From contig JAUCBJ010007863.1 of assembly GCA_032718475.1 (NCBI GenBank), positions 88,477-152,476 of the forward strand: a stretch of DNA of 64,000 bases, in the 5' to 3' direction. The stretch is from Nemertoderma westbladi (lineage: Eukaryota > Xenacoelomorpha > Nemertodermatida > Nemertodermatidae). Shown here in pieces: positions 1 through 11,071 of the stretch (the stretch's first letter is position 1; every line of letters begins with the position of its first letter). Below the pieces are notes generated by a model. It searched no databases and was not told where the DNA came from. It saw nothing but the letters and a program-made list of their open reading frames with translations. Position numbers and translations under genes: made by a program.

Positions 1-3000
1 ACTGTAGTTGACCGCACCCAACTCCTCCAGCCCCCCTACCTACCTCATCCATAGTGGTGTCTCTGAGACTGTAGTTAACCGCACCCAACTCCTCCAGCCC
101 CCCTACCTACCTCATCCATAGTGGTGTCTCTGAGACTGTAGTTGACCGCACCCAACTCCTCCAGCCCCCCTACCTACCTCATCCATAGTGGTGTCTCTGA
201 GACTGTAGTTAACCGCACCCAACTCCTCCAGCCCCCCTACCTACCTCATCCATAGTGGTGTCTCTGAGACTGTAGTTGACCGCACCCAACTCCTCCAGCC
301 CCCCTACCTACCTCATCCATAGTGGTGTCTCTGAGACTGTAGTTAACCGCACCCAACTCCTCCAGCCCCCCTACCTACCTCATCCATAGTGGTGTCTCTG
401 AGACTGTAGTTGACCGCACCCAACTCCTCCAGCTCCCCTACCTACCTCATCCATAGTGGTGTCTCTGAGACTGTAGTTAACCGCACCCAACTCCTCCAGC
501 CCCCCTACCTACCTCATCCATAGTGGTGTCTCTGAGACTGTAGTTAACCGCACCCAACTCCTCCAGCCCCCCTACCTACCTCATCCATAGTGGTGTCTCT
601 GAGACTGTAGTTAACCGCACCCAACTCCTCCAGCCCCCCTACCTACCTCATCCATAGTGGTGTCTCTGAGACTGTAGTTGACCGCACCCAACTCCTCCAG
701 CCCCCCTACCTACCTCATCCATAGTGGTGTCTCTGAGACTGTAGTTGACCGCACCCAACTCCTCCAGCCCCCCTACCTACCTCATCCATAGTGGTGTCTC
801 TGAGACTGTAGTTGACCGCACCCAACTCCTCCAGCCCCCCTACCTACCTCATCCATAGTGGTGTCTCTGAGACTGTAGTTGACCGCACCCAACTCCTCCA
901 GCCCCCCTACCTACCTCATCCATAGTGGTGTCTCTGAGACTGTAGTTAACCGCACCCAACTCCTCCAGCCCCCCTACCTACCTCATCCATAGTGGTGTCT
1001 CTGAGACTGTAGTTGACCGCACCCAACTCCTCCAGCCCCCCTACCTACCTCATCCATAGTGGTGTCTCTGAGACTGTAGTTGACCGCACCCAACTCCTCC
1101 AGCCCCCCTACCTACCTCATCCATAGTGGTGTCTCTGAGACTGTAGTTGACCGCACCCAACTCCTCCAGCCCCCCTACCTACCTCATCCATAGTGGTGTC
1201 TCTGAGACTGTAGTTGACCGCACCCAACTCCTCCAGCCCCCCTACCTACCTCATCCATAGTGGTGTCTCTGAGACTGTAGTTGACCGCACCCAACTCCTC
1301 CAGCCCCCCTACCTACCTCATCCATAGTGGTGTCTCTGAGACTGTAGTTAACCGCACCCAACTCCTCCAGCCCCCCTACCTACCTCATCCATAGTGGTGT
1401 CTCTGAGACTGTAGTTGACCGCACCCAACTCCTCCAGCCCCCCTACCTACCTCATCCATAGTGGTGTCTCTGAGACTGTAGTTGACCGCACCCAACTCCT
1501 CCAGCCCCCCTACCTACCTCATCCATAGTGGTGTCTCTGAGACTGTAGTTGACCGCACCCAACTCCTCCAGCCCCCCTACCTACCTCATCCATAGTGGTG
1601 TCTCTGAGACTGTAGTTGACCGCACCCAACTCCTCCAGCCCCCCTACCTACCTCATCCATAGTGGTGTCTCTGAGACTGTAGTTGACCGCACCCAACTCC
1701 TCCAGCCCCCCTACCTACCTCATCCATAGTGGTGTCTCTGAGACTGTAGTTGACCGCACCCAACTCCTCCAGCCCCCCTACCTACCTCATCCATAGTGGT
1801 GTCTCTGAGACTGTAGTTGACCGCACCCAACTCCTCCAGCCCCCCTACCTACCTCATCCATAGTGGTGTCTCTGAGACTGTAGTTGACCGCACCCAACTC
1901 CTCCAGCCCCCCTACCTACCTCATCCATAGTGGTGTCTCTGAGACTGTAGTTAACCGCACCCAACTCCTCCAGCCCCCCTACCTACCTCATCCATAGTGG
2001 TGTCTCTGAGACTGTAGTTGACCGCACCCAACTCCTCCAGCCCCCCTACCTACCTCATCCATAGTGGTGTCTCTGAGACTGTAGTTAACCGCACCCAACT
2101 CCTCCAGCCCCCCTACCTACCTCATCCATAGTGGTGTCTCTGAGACTGTAGTTGACCGCACCCAACTCCTCCAGCCCCCCTACCTACCTCATCCATAGTG
2201 GTGTCTCTGAGACTGTAGTTGACCGCACCCAACTCCTCCAGCCCCCCTACCTACCTCATCCATAGTGGTGTCTCTGAGACTGTAGTTAACCGCACCCAAC
2301 TCCTCCAGCCCCCCTACCTACCTCATCCATAGTGGTGTCTCTGAGACTGTAGTTAACCGCACCCAACTCCTCCAGCCCCCCTACCTACCTCATCCATAGT
2401 GGTGTCTCTGAGACTGTAGTTGACCGCACCCAACTCCTCCAGCCCCCCTACCTACCTCATCCATAGTGGTGTCTCTGAGACTGTAGTTGACCGCACCCAA
2501 CTCCTCCAGCCCCCCTACCTACCTCATCCATAGTGGTGTCTCTGAGACTGTAGTTGACCGCACCCAACTCCTCCAGCCCCCCTACCTACCTCATCCATAG
2601 CGGTGTCTCTGAGACTGTAGTTGACCGCACCCAACTCCTCCAGCCCCGCTACCTACCTCATCCATAGTGGTGTCTCTGAGACTGTAGTTAACCACACCCA
2701 ACTCCTCCAGCCCCCCTACCTACCTCATCCATAGTGGTGTCTCTGAGACTGTAGTTAACCACACCCAACTCCTCCAGCCCCCCTACCTACCTCATCCACA
2801 GTGGTGTCTCTGAGACTGTAGTTGACCGCACCCAACTCCTCCAGCCCCCCTACCTACCTCATCCATAGTGGTGTCTCTGAGACTGTAGTTAACCACACCC
2901 AACTCCTCCAGCCCCCCTACCTACCTCATCCATAGTGGTGTCTCTGAGACTGTAGTTAACCACACCCAACTCCTCCAGCCCCCCTACCTACCTCATCCAT

Positions 3001-3581
3001 AGTGGTGTCTCTGAGACTGTAGTTGACCGCACCCAACTCCTCCAGCTCCCCTACCTACCTCATCCATAGTGGTGTCTCTGAGACTGTAGTTAACCACACC
3101 CAACTCCTCCAGCCCCCCTACCTACCTCATCCATAGTGGTGTCTCTGAGACTGTAGTTAACCACACCCAACTCCTCCAGCCCCCCTACCTACCTCATCCA
3201 TAGTGGTGTCTCTGAGACTGTAGTTAACCACACCCAACTCCTCCAGCCCCCCTACCTACCTCATCCATAGTGGTGTCTCTGAGACTGTAGTTAACCACAC
3301 CCAACTCCTCCAGCCCCCCTACCTACCTCATCCATAGTGGTGTCTCTGAGACTGTAGTTGACCGCACCCAACTCCTCCAGCCCCCCTACCTACCTCATCC
3401 ATAGTGGTGTCTCTGAGACTGTAGTTGACCGCACCCAACTCCTCCAGCTCCCCTACCTACCTCATCCATAGTGGTGTCTCTGAGACTGTAGTTAACCACA
3501 CCCAACTCCTCCAGCCCCCCTACCTACCTCATCCATAGTGGTGTCTCTGAGACTGTAGTTAACCACACCCAACTCCTCCAG
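1..3581. repeat. 67-bp minisatellite copied from an exon-intron junction
   Basis: About 53 head-to-tail copies of a 67-bp unit, cut by the window start. Read on the minus strand, each copy is the last 54 nt of the ABCA exon at 3528-3691 followed by the first 13 nt of its intron (GTAGGTAGGGGGG). The copy nearest the exon is the exon end itself. Copies differ at only a few positions: a GTT/GTC third-position change and a GTG/GCG change on the minus strand. Copies identical to the exon at both sites are found only from about 2680 onward. Confidence 0.97.
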
Positions 3582-3691
3582 TCTCCCATCGATGTCGTTG
3601 ATCATTCGAATAAAGTTTGGGTCGCCGAGTTCAACAGTCGGGAAACTAAACTTTATTTCGGTGTCGCCATTCCGCGGCTCCGGTTTGGCTA
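3528..3691 (-). CDS. ABCA exon: C-terminal part of NBD1
   Basis: After the split Val codon the exon reads AKPEPRNGDTEIKFSFPTVE, then MINDIDGRLEELGVVNYSLR and DTTMDE. This matches the ABCA subdomain after NBD1 that ends LGI..Y..S.TTLEEVF. The 3' splice site is tttgtgtttcag|TA and the 5' splice site GATGAG|GTAGGT, phase 0. The last 54 exon bases plus the first 13 intron bases form the 67-bp unit repeated about 53 times downstream. Reading past this donor meets a TAA after 11 codons, so only splicing at the true donor preserves the protein. Confidence 0.9.
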
Positions 3692-4210
3692 CTGAAACAC
3701 AAACGAAAAGAGAAACTATTTGAAATAATTCAAGCAAATTAATTGTAAACAACAAACAAACTATAAATTAAATATATACAAATCTCATAATAATAAATAA
3801 TATTGTATATTAGTCCAAAACATATGGAATTACAAATGTGCACTAACTATTATATTAAAATGACACTAAAATTGAGTATTATATAAATAAATAAATAAAA
3901 TGTAATTAACTAGTTTGTGTCAGGTTGGGCTCGGGTGAGGATCTCGAGGTATAGGGCACAGCGAAGACGATTAGTGAACTTGGGCAATGATGGGCAATTC
4001 GAGAAGTGGTCCTTTGATGCAGTTTCGTTGCTCTGCCAGCAGACACAGGATAGATAGATAGATTTATTTATACATTATGTAAAAACAATAACAAACACAC
4101 CAAACAATGTACCGGTATAAAAGTATTGACCCCTAAAGCTTTGCAGCTTATTTCCAAGGGGGTCCTTTATGTTACTTGGTTACAAATACAATATTACACT
4201 ACGCTAACCT
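3692..4210. other. Intron sequence, mostly unassigned
   Basis: The part next to the exon is AT-rich intron with the polypyrimidine tract of the downstream 3' splice site. From about 3915 to 4180 there is sequence resembling the degraded 3' end of a LINE (a gatagatagatttattta stretch and a short A-rich run), but no readable protein. I see no gene here. Confidence 0.4.
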
Positions 4211-4691
4211 ACTACTACTACTAGGTCGAGCGAACTCGGACAGTGGAAATGGGATCCTTCCAGGTTTCCCGATTCTCCATAGTTCAAGTTGTCGCAATTT
4301 CGTTTCTCCCAAGTTCAGTATCCCTTTCAAGTTGATCTATATATGTTATGGCAGGTCGTCCACGACTGCGCTTTCCATGAGTTGGTTGCCAGAGAAGTAG
4401 ATCGGGTATGACCTCGTCTTTACTTCGCCAGCAGTGCCCACTGAATCGTAATCTGCGTTCACGGAGGGTGGTTGATACAGGTGGTATTGTACCATAAAGC
4501 TCGGCGTTTGTTATGTGTTGTCTCCAGCTGATGTTTAGGGCTGCCCTTAGTAGTCTTGTGTAGCAACCATCAATTCGTTGTTCAAGTTATTTAGTCAGTG
4601 TCCAGGTCTCACCCCCGTATAAAAATACACTTTCCACTGTGGCTCGAAAGAACTTAGTCTTCAGGTGCCTGGAGAGATCTGATTTCCTAAA
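4211..4691 (-). mobile_element. 5'-truncated RTE-like LINE fragment
   Basis: Read on the minus strand this encodes the C-terminal end of a non-LTR reverse transcriptase: segments such as RLRFSGHCWRSKDEV and LLLWQPTHGKRSRGRPA are visible with some frame damage. It ends in a TAG-repeat tail (ctactactactactagg on the plus strand at about 4210). It is flanked by a 10-bp target duplication, acgctaacct, at 4201-4210 and 4692-4701. The 3' end (gttcgctcgacctagtag) is shared with the small fragment at 57446-57550, so both belong to one family. Confidence 0.85.
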
Positions 4692-4850
4692 ACGCTAACC
4701 TAAAACCAATATAAAACGTAATTACACTATGTACATGTACAACTTTACCAAGAGCGTGACAATGTCCGACTCAACGATAAAGATGTAATGTACAGAACAA
4801 TTTATTATAAAACGTAATTATTACAGTATAAATAGTAAATAATTAATAAA

Positions 4851-5122
4851 CTAATAACTTACTGTAGGACTATTGTACCTATTTTTACATTGCACACGGA
4901 GGTGAGATTTAACTGCAGATTTAAAAGAATGTTGATTATTTAGGTTTTTAATTTCATTAGGCAGAGCGTTCCAATTTTTAATACCGTTAAAAAAGAAAGT
5001 ATCAGATTCAAAGGATTTACAATTCGGGAGGTAGAAGTTTGAAGCACTAGCTCTGCTACTGTACGAGTGTGTATCGCGTAACAGGATTCCAAGGGCCTCC
5101 AACATTTGGCGGCAGTGCACAA
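4851..5122 (-). mobile_element. CR1/Jockey-like LINE 3' fragment
   Basis: The minus strand encodes about 89 residues including FFFNGIKNWNALPNEIKNLN and HSFKSAVKSHL. This is the C-terminal tail typical of CR1- and Jockey-like reverse transcriptases (a Trp-Asn-xLeu-Pro motif, then a Phe-Lys..Leu helix). Only the tail is present, so it is a dead 5'-truncated copy. No target duplication was identified. Confidence 0.65.
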
Positions 5123-5567
5123 CTTACTGTAAGATGGTATCCGTTTGATACGAGTTGGCCGGCAGATCGTCGTCTTACACTAGTTAATTTTGAGAGAAAG
5201 ATTTCGCTGCTGTTAGGGTCATCAATAGTAGCTAATATGGAGCTAGATGATGCTGATACCGCACGAGAGCTTCCAGAAGAAAGCTCTGGTACGGTACAAA
5301 TCTCATAATGGAAACTATCCGAGAAATAATATTAATGTGGCACTAATATCAACACCAAATAAGTACGTACGTATCAAGTATAGAGGAATATAACATCTAT
5401 TTATTTTGGCAAATTAAGGGTATTTATATATTTTGGGGGTTTTTCAGTTATTTTGGTATGGATTATTGGACTTATAATTTGGTGCCAAATATTTTTTTGG
5501 CTTGACTTGTAAATGGCTGGATAGCCAGACTTCCATTTCACCTGAACTTTAATTGCGATCAACACAC
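5123..5567. other. Intron sequence without recognised gene
   Basis: Unique-looking intron. The plus strand has a frame of about 60 codons to 5308, but it starts inside the LINE remnant and resembles nothing I know. The donor of the exon at 5568-5784 lies at the right edge. Confidence 0.4.
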
Positions 5568-5784
5568 CTGGTATATAGGAATGTACCAGCATCGTAAGCA
5601 GCTGATGTGCAGCGCCCCCTGACGGTAGGACGTTAAATGTAAGTCTGTAACCGCTACCGAATTTGTGTTTGAGGAACAAAGAGGACCCGACAGTAACTAG
5701 GCGACCGCGGTCCAAAACTGCAATCCGGTCTCCAATAGCGTCGGCCTCCTCCATGTAGTGGGTCGAGAGAAGGATAGTTCGACC
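5568..5784 (-). CDS. ABCA exon: NBD1 H-loop region
   Basis: The exon encodes [20 protein letters not shown], then [20 protein letters not shown] and FGSGYRLTF. The His of STHY is the H-loop residue of the ATPase site, and the [12 protein letters not shown] stretch is typical after ABCA NBD1. The 3' splice site is actttatag|GG, phase 0. I chose the donor CCAG|GTGTGT (ending IP plus one base) because it gives the phase the next exon needs and yields an IPxAK joint as in ABCA relatives. A second candidate, GTTCAG|GTGAAA at 5542, would break the frame. The 3' splice site is the seed of the adjacent 23-bp repeat. Confidence 0.9.
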
Positions 5785-7179
5785 CTATAAAGTAAAATAG
5801 TTCGACCCTATAAAGTAAAATAGTTCGTCCCTATAAAGTAAAATAGTTCGTCCCTATAAAGTAAAATAGTTCGTCCCTATAAAGTAAAATAGTTCGTCCC
5901 TATAAAGTAAAATAGTTCGTCCCTATAAAGTGAAATAGTTCGTCCCTATAAAGTAAAATAGTTCGTCCCTATAAAGTAAAATAGTTCGTCCCTACAAAGT
6001 AAAATAGTTTATCCCTATAAAGTAAAATAGTTCGTCCCTATAAAGTAAAATAGTTCGTCCCTATAAAGTAAAATAGTTCGTCCCTATAAAGTAAAATAGT
6101 TCGTCCCTATAAAGTAAAATAGTTCGTCCCTATAAAGTAAAATAGTTCGTCCCTATAAAGTAAAATAGTTCGTCCCTATAAAGTGAAATAGTTCGTCCCT
6201 ATAAAGTAAAATAGTTCGTCCCTATAAAGTAAAATAGTTCGTCCCTACAAAGTAAAATAGTTTATCCCTATAAAGTAAAATAGTTCGTCCCTATAAAGTA
6301 AAATAGTTCGTCCCTTTAAAGTAAATTAGTTCGTCCCTATAAAGTGAAATAGTTCGTCCCTATAAAGTAAAATAGTTCGTCCCTATAAAGTAAAATAGTT
6401 CGTCCCTTTAAAGTAAATTAGTTCGTCCCTATAACGTGAAATAGTTCGTCCCTATAAAGTAAAATAGTTCGTCCCTATAAAGTAAAATAGTTCGTCCCTT
6501 TAAAGCAAAATAGTTCGTCCCTATAAAGTGAAATAGTTCGTCCCTATAAAGTAAAATAGTTCGTCCCTATAAAGTAAAATAGTTCGTCCCTATAAAGTAA
6601 AATAGTTCGTCCCTATAAAGTAAAATAGTTCGTCCCTATAAAGTAAAATAGTTCGTCCCTTTAAAGTAAATTAGTTCGTCCCTATAAAGTGAAATAGTTC
6701 GTCCCTATAAAGTAAAATAGTTCGTCCCTATAAAGTAAAATAGTTCGTCCCTTTAAAGCAAAATAGTTTATCCCTATAAAGTAAAATAGTTCGTCCCTAT
6801 AAAGTAAAATAGTTCGTCCCTTTAAAGTAAATTAGTTCGTCCCTATAAAGTGAAATAGTTCGTCCCTATAAAGTAAAATAGTTCGTCCCTATAAAGTAAA
6901 ATAATTCGTCCCTTTAAAGTAAAATAGTTCGTCCCTAAAAAAGTAAAATAGTTTGCCCCTATAAAGTAAAATAAATCGTCCCTTTAAAGTAAAAGAGTTC
7001 GTCCCTTTAAAGTAAAATAGTTCGTCCCTTTAAAGTAAAATAGTTCGTCCCTTTAAAGTAAAATAGTTTGCCCTTATAAAGTAAAATAGTTCGTCCCTTT
7101 AAAGTAAAATAGTTTGTCCCTATAAAGAAAAATAGTTCATCCCTTTAAAGTAAAATAGTTCGTCCCTTTAAAGTAAAAT
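5774..7179. repeat. 23-bp minisatellite copied from a 3' splice junction, proximal part
   Basis: About 61 copies of a 23-bp unit. On the minus strand the unit is TTTACTTTATAG plus GGACGAACTAT, that is, the last 12 intron bases with the AG and the first 11 bases of the exon at 5568-5784. The exon itself reads GGTCGAACTAT; the two copies next to it keep GGTCG and later ones have GGACG. Each unit therefore carries its own AG|GG 3' splice-like site. The array is split by element A and continues at 17792. Confidence 0.97.
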
Positions 7180-7688
7180 TGTGACGGGATCCGAGAATCC
7201 CGGTTTATCCGGTGTTGGTTATGTACGCATCCCCGCCGTGTGAGTGAAAAGGAGTTTGTTATTCTTCCAATGTTATTGATAATATAAAATGTGGTATACA
7301 ATAGCAGCAAGTAGATATAATAACAGATAGCAATTGCAGAAACGGTAATATACTAGTAATATGGTGACGGCGGTGACGGTCTTAAACTGTCACCGTACTG
7401 CCATGACTGTACTGAGATAACTGGATAATAAACTAAACATCAACCGGTAATATACTCTAGGTTGGCCGTATTACTCAGCTGATGCCCTGCTGTCCCCCCA
7501 TTGGCTAATAACTCACTTCTCACCCTCCCATCTCCCTGGGAGTGCTTACCCCTGCTGTCACTCTCTCCCTCCCGGAGGTGTAACCTCTGACCCCCGCTGT
7601 GTGTGTGTTCCCTTGGGGCCTGTTGTCCCCGTTTATTGCTTAAAGCCAACTTTGTGTGGGGTGGTTAGCGGAATTGAATACGCTAACA
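7180..7688 (-). repeat. Element A 3' LTR (509 bp)
   Basis: Bounded by TG...CA and the AAAAT duplication; identical in plan to the 559-bp LTR at 17233. It lacks a roughly 47-bp segment containing a perfect hairpin that the other LTR retains. The missing piece lies between two attg repeats, so it was probably lost by slippage or template skipping. Confidence 0.93.
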
Positions 7689-7697
7689 CTCCCCCCC
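7689..7697 (-). other. Element A polypurine tract
   Basis: Minus-strand GGGGGGGAG lies immediately before the 3' LTR start TGTTAG, the position where a polypurine tract primes plus-strand synthesis. Element B has the same tract at 41702-41710. Confidence 0.8.
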
Positions 7698-8621
7698 ATG
7701 ATATCTTCCCGGTGAGAAGATAGCATCCACCTTTAGTGCGCTACAATTCCGCTGGATCCCGATCTACTATCAGGTGTGGGGTGGAATTATTTTCTTCGGA
7801 GCCGGCTTTCCAGGCCGCTCCCTATGGGTATGATATCGCTACCCCGCCTTGGTACAACTTTACCTATCTTGCACCAAGACATCTGGCGTCCCGTGTAGGG
7901 CCGATTGTGGACTCTCACACAATTTTTGTTTCCCCAACACTCTCACCACTCTAACTCCGCTCTAACTCCGCTCTTACTCTCTCCCCACACCTGAATCGCA
8001 CTCGCCTGCACTCTCTCTCGCCAGCAGCTCCTCTCCATACTCCTCTCTACTCTCTACCACTCCCTAAGGCCCTAATCTCTAATGCTACCCCTGTGCTATC
8101 ATACTATCTAACTCTCTAACTTACTAACTACCTACTATCTTCTACCTACTATCTAACTCTCTTACTAACTCTACTAGCTCTAACTAGAACTCGAACTAAA
8201 AAACTCTCTAACTCTCTACTAACTCTAACTCTACTAACTCTCTGACTCCTCTAAGTCTACTCCGCCTACTACTTTCTACGTGGCACTTTCGGTGCCCAAG
8301 ACCACGCTACTACTACTTCCGTCTACATGGCGCTTGCGGTGCCCACAACCCCACTCTACTACTCGTGGCATGTCAATATGCCACACTCCCTATACCGCCG
8401 CCGACTTCTAACCTAACCCGGTACTACGTACCCTCTACTCCCGTGGTATGTCTATACCACACTCCCTATACCCGCCGCCTTCTAACCTAACTAACTTCTA
8501 CCTAACTTTCTAACTAACTTTCTGACTACTACTTACTGTCTTCTATTAACTACTATCTAACAATCTGACTACTAACTTCTTACTATCTTCTACTAACTTT
8601 CTTATTTAATTATTTTATTAT
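7698..8621. other. Element A 3' untranslated region
   Basis: The part at 7698-8050 is homologous to element B's 3' end (for example the shared tgttggggaaacaaaa on the coding strand). From about 8060 to 8600 there is a low-complexity run of actctctaactaac-type steps with short ggtac-containing motifs. This corresponds to the GTTAGTTAGAG repeats in element B at 37310-37975. The place where B carries its third ORF is simply absent here. Confidence 0.75.
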
Positions 8622-9944
8622 TTAAATAATTATTTGTACGTGGGAAGGGCGTCTCGCCCTCATTCCCACCCCCCTCAGTCCAAAACATTGGACGACTAAA
8701 CTCTTAAGGTGCCCCTTCTTCCAGTAGGCACTCTCCCACTGCCCTCCTATACGTCCTCTTACTCTTCGCCACACTTTCTTCGCCAATTCCAACTGACCAG
8801 GAATTGGTTCTCCCTCTTCCGCCACCCTAAAATCGGGTCTCTCCGCCGCCTTCTTAACTTCCTCGTCTCTTGGCATCAAAATGCCACCTCCCACCTTGTT
8901 GTCTCCCGGCGGCAGAATGAAAAGAAAGTGAAAGAACAGACAAAACAGAACGTACAATAGTAGTCCTATCCCTTTCAATCCTGTCTTCCTTCTCGACTTC
9001 CCCCTTGTCGGTATGCCTCTCAACCGGACCGGCGTCTCTTCCGGACACTCCTCTGGACACTCCTCTGGACACTCCTCCAGACTATTGTCCTTCTGACACT
9101 CCACCGGACACTCCTCCGGTTTGTCCTCCGGACATCTCTCCGTCCACTCCTCTCCGTCCCCATACCGATACTTGCTGGGAAATCCATTCTCCCCCGCCAA
9201 CTCTCCTACTGGCACCTCCCTGCCTGGCTTATCTACTATCTCCGGCTTCTTCTCTTCGTCCTCTGAGTCTAAGGTGCCTGGTAGCATGCACCCTGATGTC
9301 TCCGTCACCCTGGATGGAATATTGGTTTTAACTGGGCCGCTAAGCATCCATCCGAACGGCGTGAGGATCGCCGTTGGATCCCGCTGCCTGTCTTCGCCGA
9401 AGACCGTCTGTGTTCTCTCGTGGGCCGTCGGGCAGTCCATTCCTACTATAATGGATACCTTCCTAACGTCCACCTTTGGTATTGAGAAATCGATACCGTC
9501 CAGGAATCTATATTGTTCGACCTCAATGTTGGTTGGTTGCCTGGCGTTGATATTTATCGATTCTATCACCTGGATGGGGTCGATGGTCGCCCCATAGTCG
9601 CATCCTGGTGCAATCGCTGATATCCTGCACCACCCCGTCCTCATCTCCAGGACCTCATCCTTACTTGAGACGGTAGTTACCGCCATTCTATTTGGCCTCG
9701 TCTTTATCCCTATCTCTTCGGCCACCCAGTTCTCCACCAGCGTGAAGGCTGCTCCGCTGTCGACCAGCATTAATGTCGTTACTGATCGACCGCCCTCTCC
9801 TGATATCTTCACAGGTACTACCCCGAGTAGTACTTTTCTCTTCTTTCTTGCCACTGTCGTGCTTGTAGCCATTGTTTGGCCTCCAGTCTCGAACTCTTTA
9901 ACTGCTGTTTCTCTACACTCTCTGGATCTGTGTCCTTCTACCAC
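8622..9944 (-). CDS. Element A aspartic protease (DUF1758-like) ORF
   Basis: A 440-residue open frame. Its core is a retropepsin-like domain of the BEL/Pao kind: LLGVVPVKISGEGGRSV, the catalytic motif LMLVDSGAAFTLV, then VGMDCPTAHERTQTVFGED and ILTPFGWMLSGP. The DSGA triad supplies the active-site Asp of a dimeric aspartic protease, expected to process Gag. Asp-Ser-Gly (DUF1758 type) differs from the Asp-Thr-Gly of the Gypsy element in this window. The C-terminal half is acidic and low-complexity with repeated EECPEECPEE steps. The frame probably began further upstream in Gag, as in element B, and is now detached by stops. Confidence 0.85.
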   Translation of the reverse strand: MVEGHRSRECRETAVKEFETGGQTMATSTTVARKKRKVLLGVVPVKISGEGGRSVTTLMLVDSGAAFTLVENWVAEEIGIKTRPNRMAVTTVSSKDEVLEMRTGWCRISAIAPGCDYGATIDPIQVIESININARQPTNIEVEQYRFLDGIDFSIPKVDVRKVSIIVGMDCPTAHERTQTVFGEDRQRDPTAILTPFGWMLSGPVKTNIPSRVTETSGCMLPGTLDSEDEEKKPEIVDKPGREVPVGELAGENGFPSKYRYGDGEEWTERCPEDKPEECPVECQKDNSLEECPEECPEECPEETPVRLRGIPTRGKSRRKTGLKGIGLLLYVLFCLFFHFLFILPPGDNKVGGGILMPRDEEVKKAAERPDFRVAEEGEPIPGQLELAKKVWRRVRGRIGGQWESAYWKKGHLKSLVVQCFGLRGVGMRARRPSHVQIII

Positions 9945-10209
9945 ACATCGATGACAGTCCGTTTGCGTCTGTGTAGGCTACACGGTCTTCTTTGGGCAAC
10001 GCTTGCCAGTATTTACAACTCATGGTCTTATGGGTTCCATCCCGATGTAATTGGCATTCAAATCCTGGATTGTAGCATTCCCTGTATAGTCCCTCACGTA
10101 TTGTGCGTAGGTTTACATCTACCGATTTAGTGTTTTGGTTATCTAGACTCGGCCTACTGGGTATGTTGGGATTGTGTTTATTTGTGGTGTTATTTTCTTT
10201 CTGTCCCTG

Positions 10210-11065
10210 TCACGGTGTGGCCCTACTCCCAGCTAACTGTGGGCTTGTAGCCCTCTGTGTGGCCGCGTGTGGTAGTGACTGTCTTACTCTCGGGAATGGA
10301 TCTGCAGGATTGTGTTCGGGTTTAGGCCTGTTGTACTCGATCTTTGGTGCCTTCCCCAAACTATCCTCACTATAGACTGGGTCTGTGATCAACTCGGCTT
10401 CGTAGTTGAGGAAGTTTGACATTTCCTCTAGGCCCGGTTCCGCACCCTTCTTCTCTCAAGTGGAGAAAGCGATTTTCCTCCACTTACTGCGCAGCCAGAT
10501 CGGCAGTGCCTGCGCTATCGTGGTGATGTTATTAGATGCGTTGAGTTCTTACGGCGCGTCTAGCGTCTTCAACACGATTAACGCCTTCTCGACCTTGTTC
10601 GCAAAGGTCGTTATGCTAACGGGGTTGTCCTGTAGGCCACCCGATGTTATACCTCTCAGGGTTTGCCGGATGATCTTGGCTGGGTGTCCGTATTCCCTGT
10701 CTAGCGCCCGCCATGCTGTCGTGAAGCCACCCTCGATGCCCTGGTACTGCCTCACGATGTCGTATGCTGGGCCTCCTGTATACACTTGTAGATATTTTAG
10801 GCACTCCACCTGCGTCAAGTTCTTACTTAGTATCTCGTTGCTGTACATGCGCCGAAATTGCAGGTATTCTTCCGGCCTACTCCCATCGAATTTAAACGGT
10901 TCCACGGGTTGTAACTCGATCCTGGTTTTAAATGAATCGATTAACGTGGCCATTCCCATCTCTTGCGCTTCCAATGGGTTCGATGGATGCTGTATAGATT
11001 CTCCCGTTGGGTGCGGTCCGCCCGTCCTATCTGTTGATTTTATTTGAGTTGGATACATCATTGGG
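10210..11065 (-). pseudogene. Element A Gag (DUF1759-like) fragments
   Basis: The minus strand encodes PVEPFKFDGSRPEEYLQFRR, then VYTGGPAYDIVRQYQG and REYGHPAKIIRQTLRGITSG, the same DUF1759-type Gag region as in element B. At about 10549-10551 the frame stops where B reads Pro-Tyr-Glu-Leu: one base change turned the Tyr codon into TAA. A second frame resumes with MSNFLNYEAELITDPVYSED at 10422-10210. The coding sequence is separated from its 5' part by the LINE at 11072-14311. Inactive. Confidence 0.85.
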
Positions 11066-11071
11066 GGTAAC

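Noticed and set aside
1-3581. CRISPR-like array of regularly spaced repeats
   Set aside because: There are no unique spacers: the units are contiguous copies of an exon-intron junction in an animal gene.
5069-5308. 79-codon plus-strand ORF in an ABCA intron
   Set aside because: It starts within a LINE remnant, lacks any recognised motif, and no splice or promoter context supports it.
5542-5567. Alternative donor GTTCAG|GTGAAA extending the H-loop exon
   Set aside because: It would end in phase 0, while the next exon needs one base carried over. The GTGTGT donor at 5567 fits.
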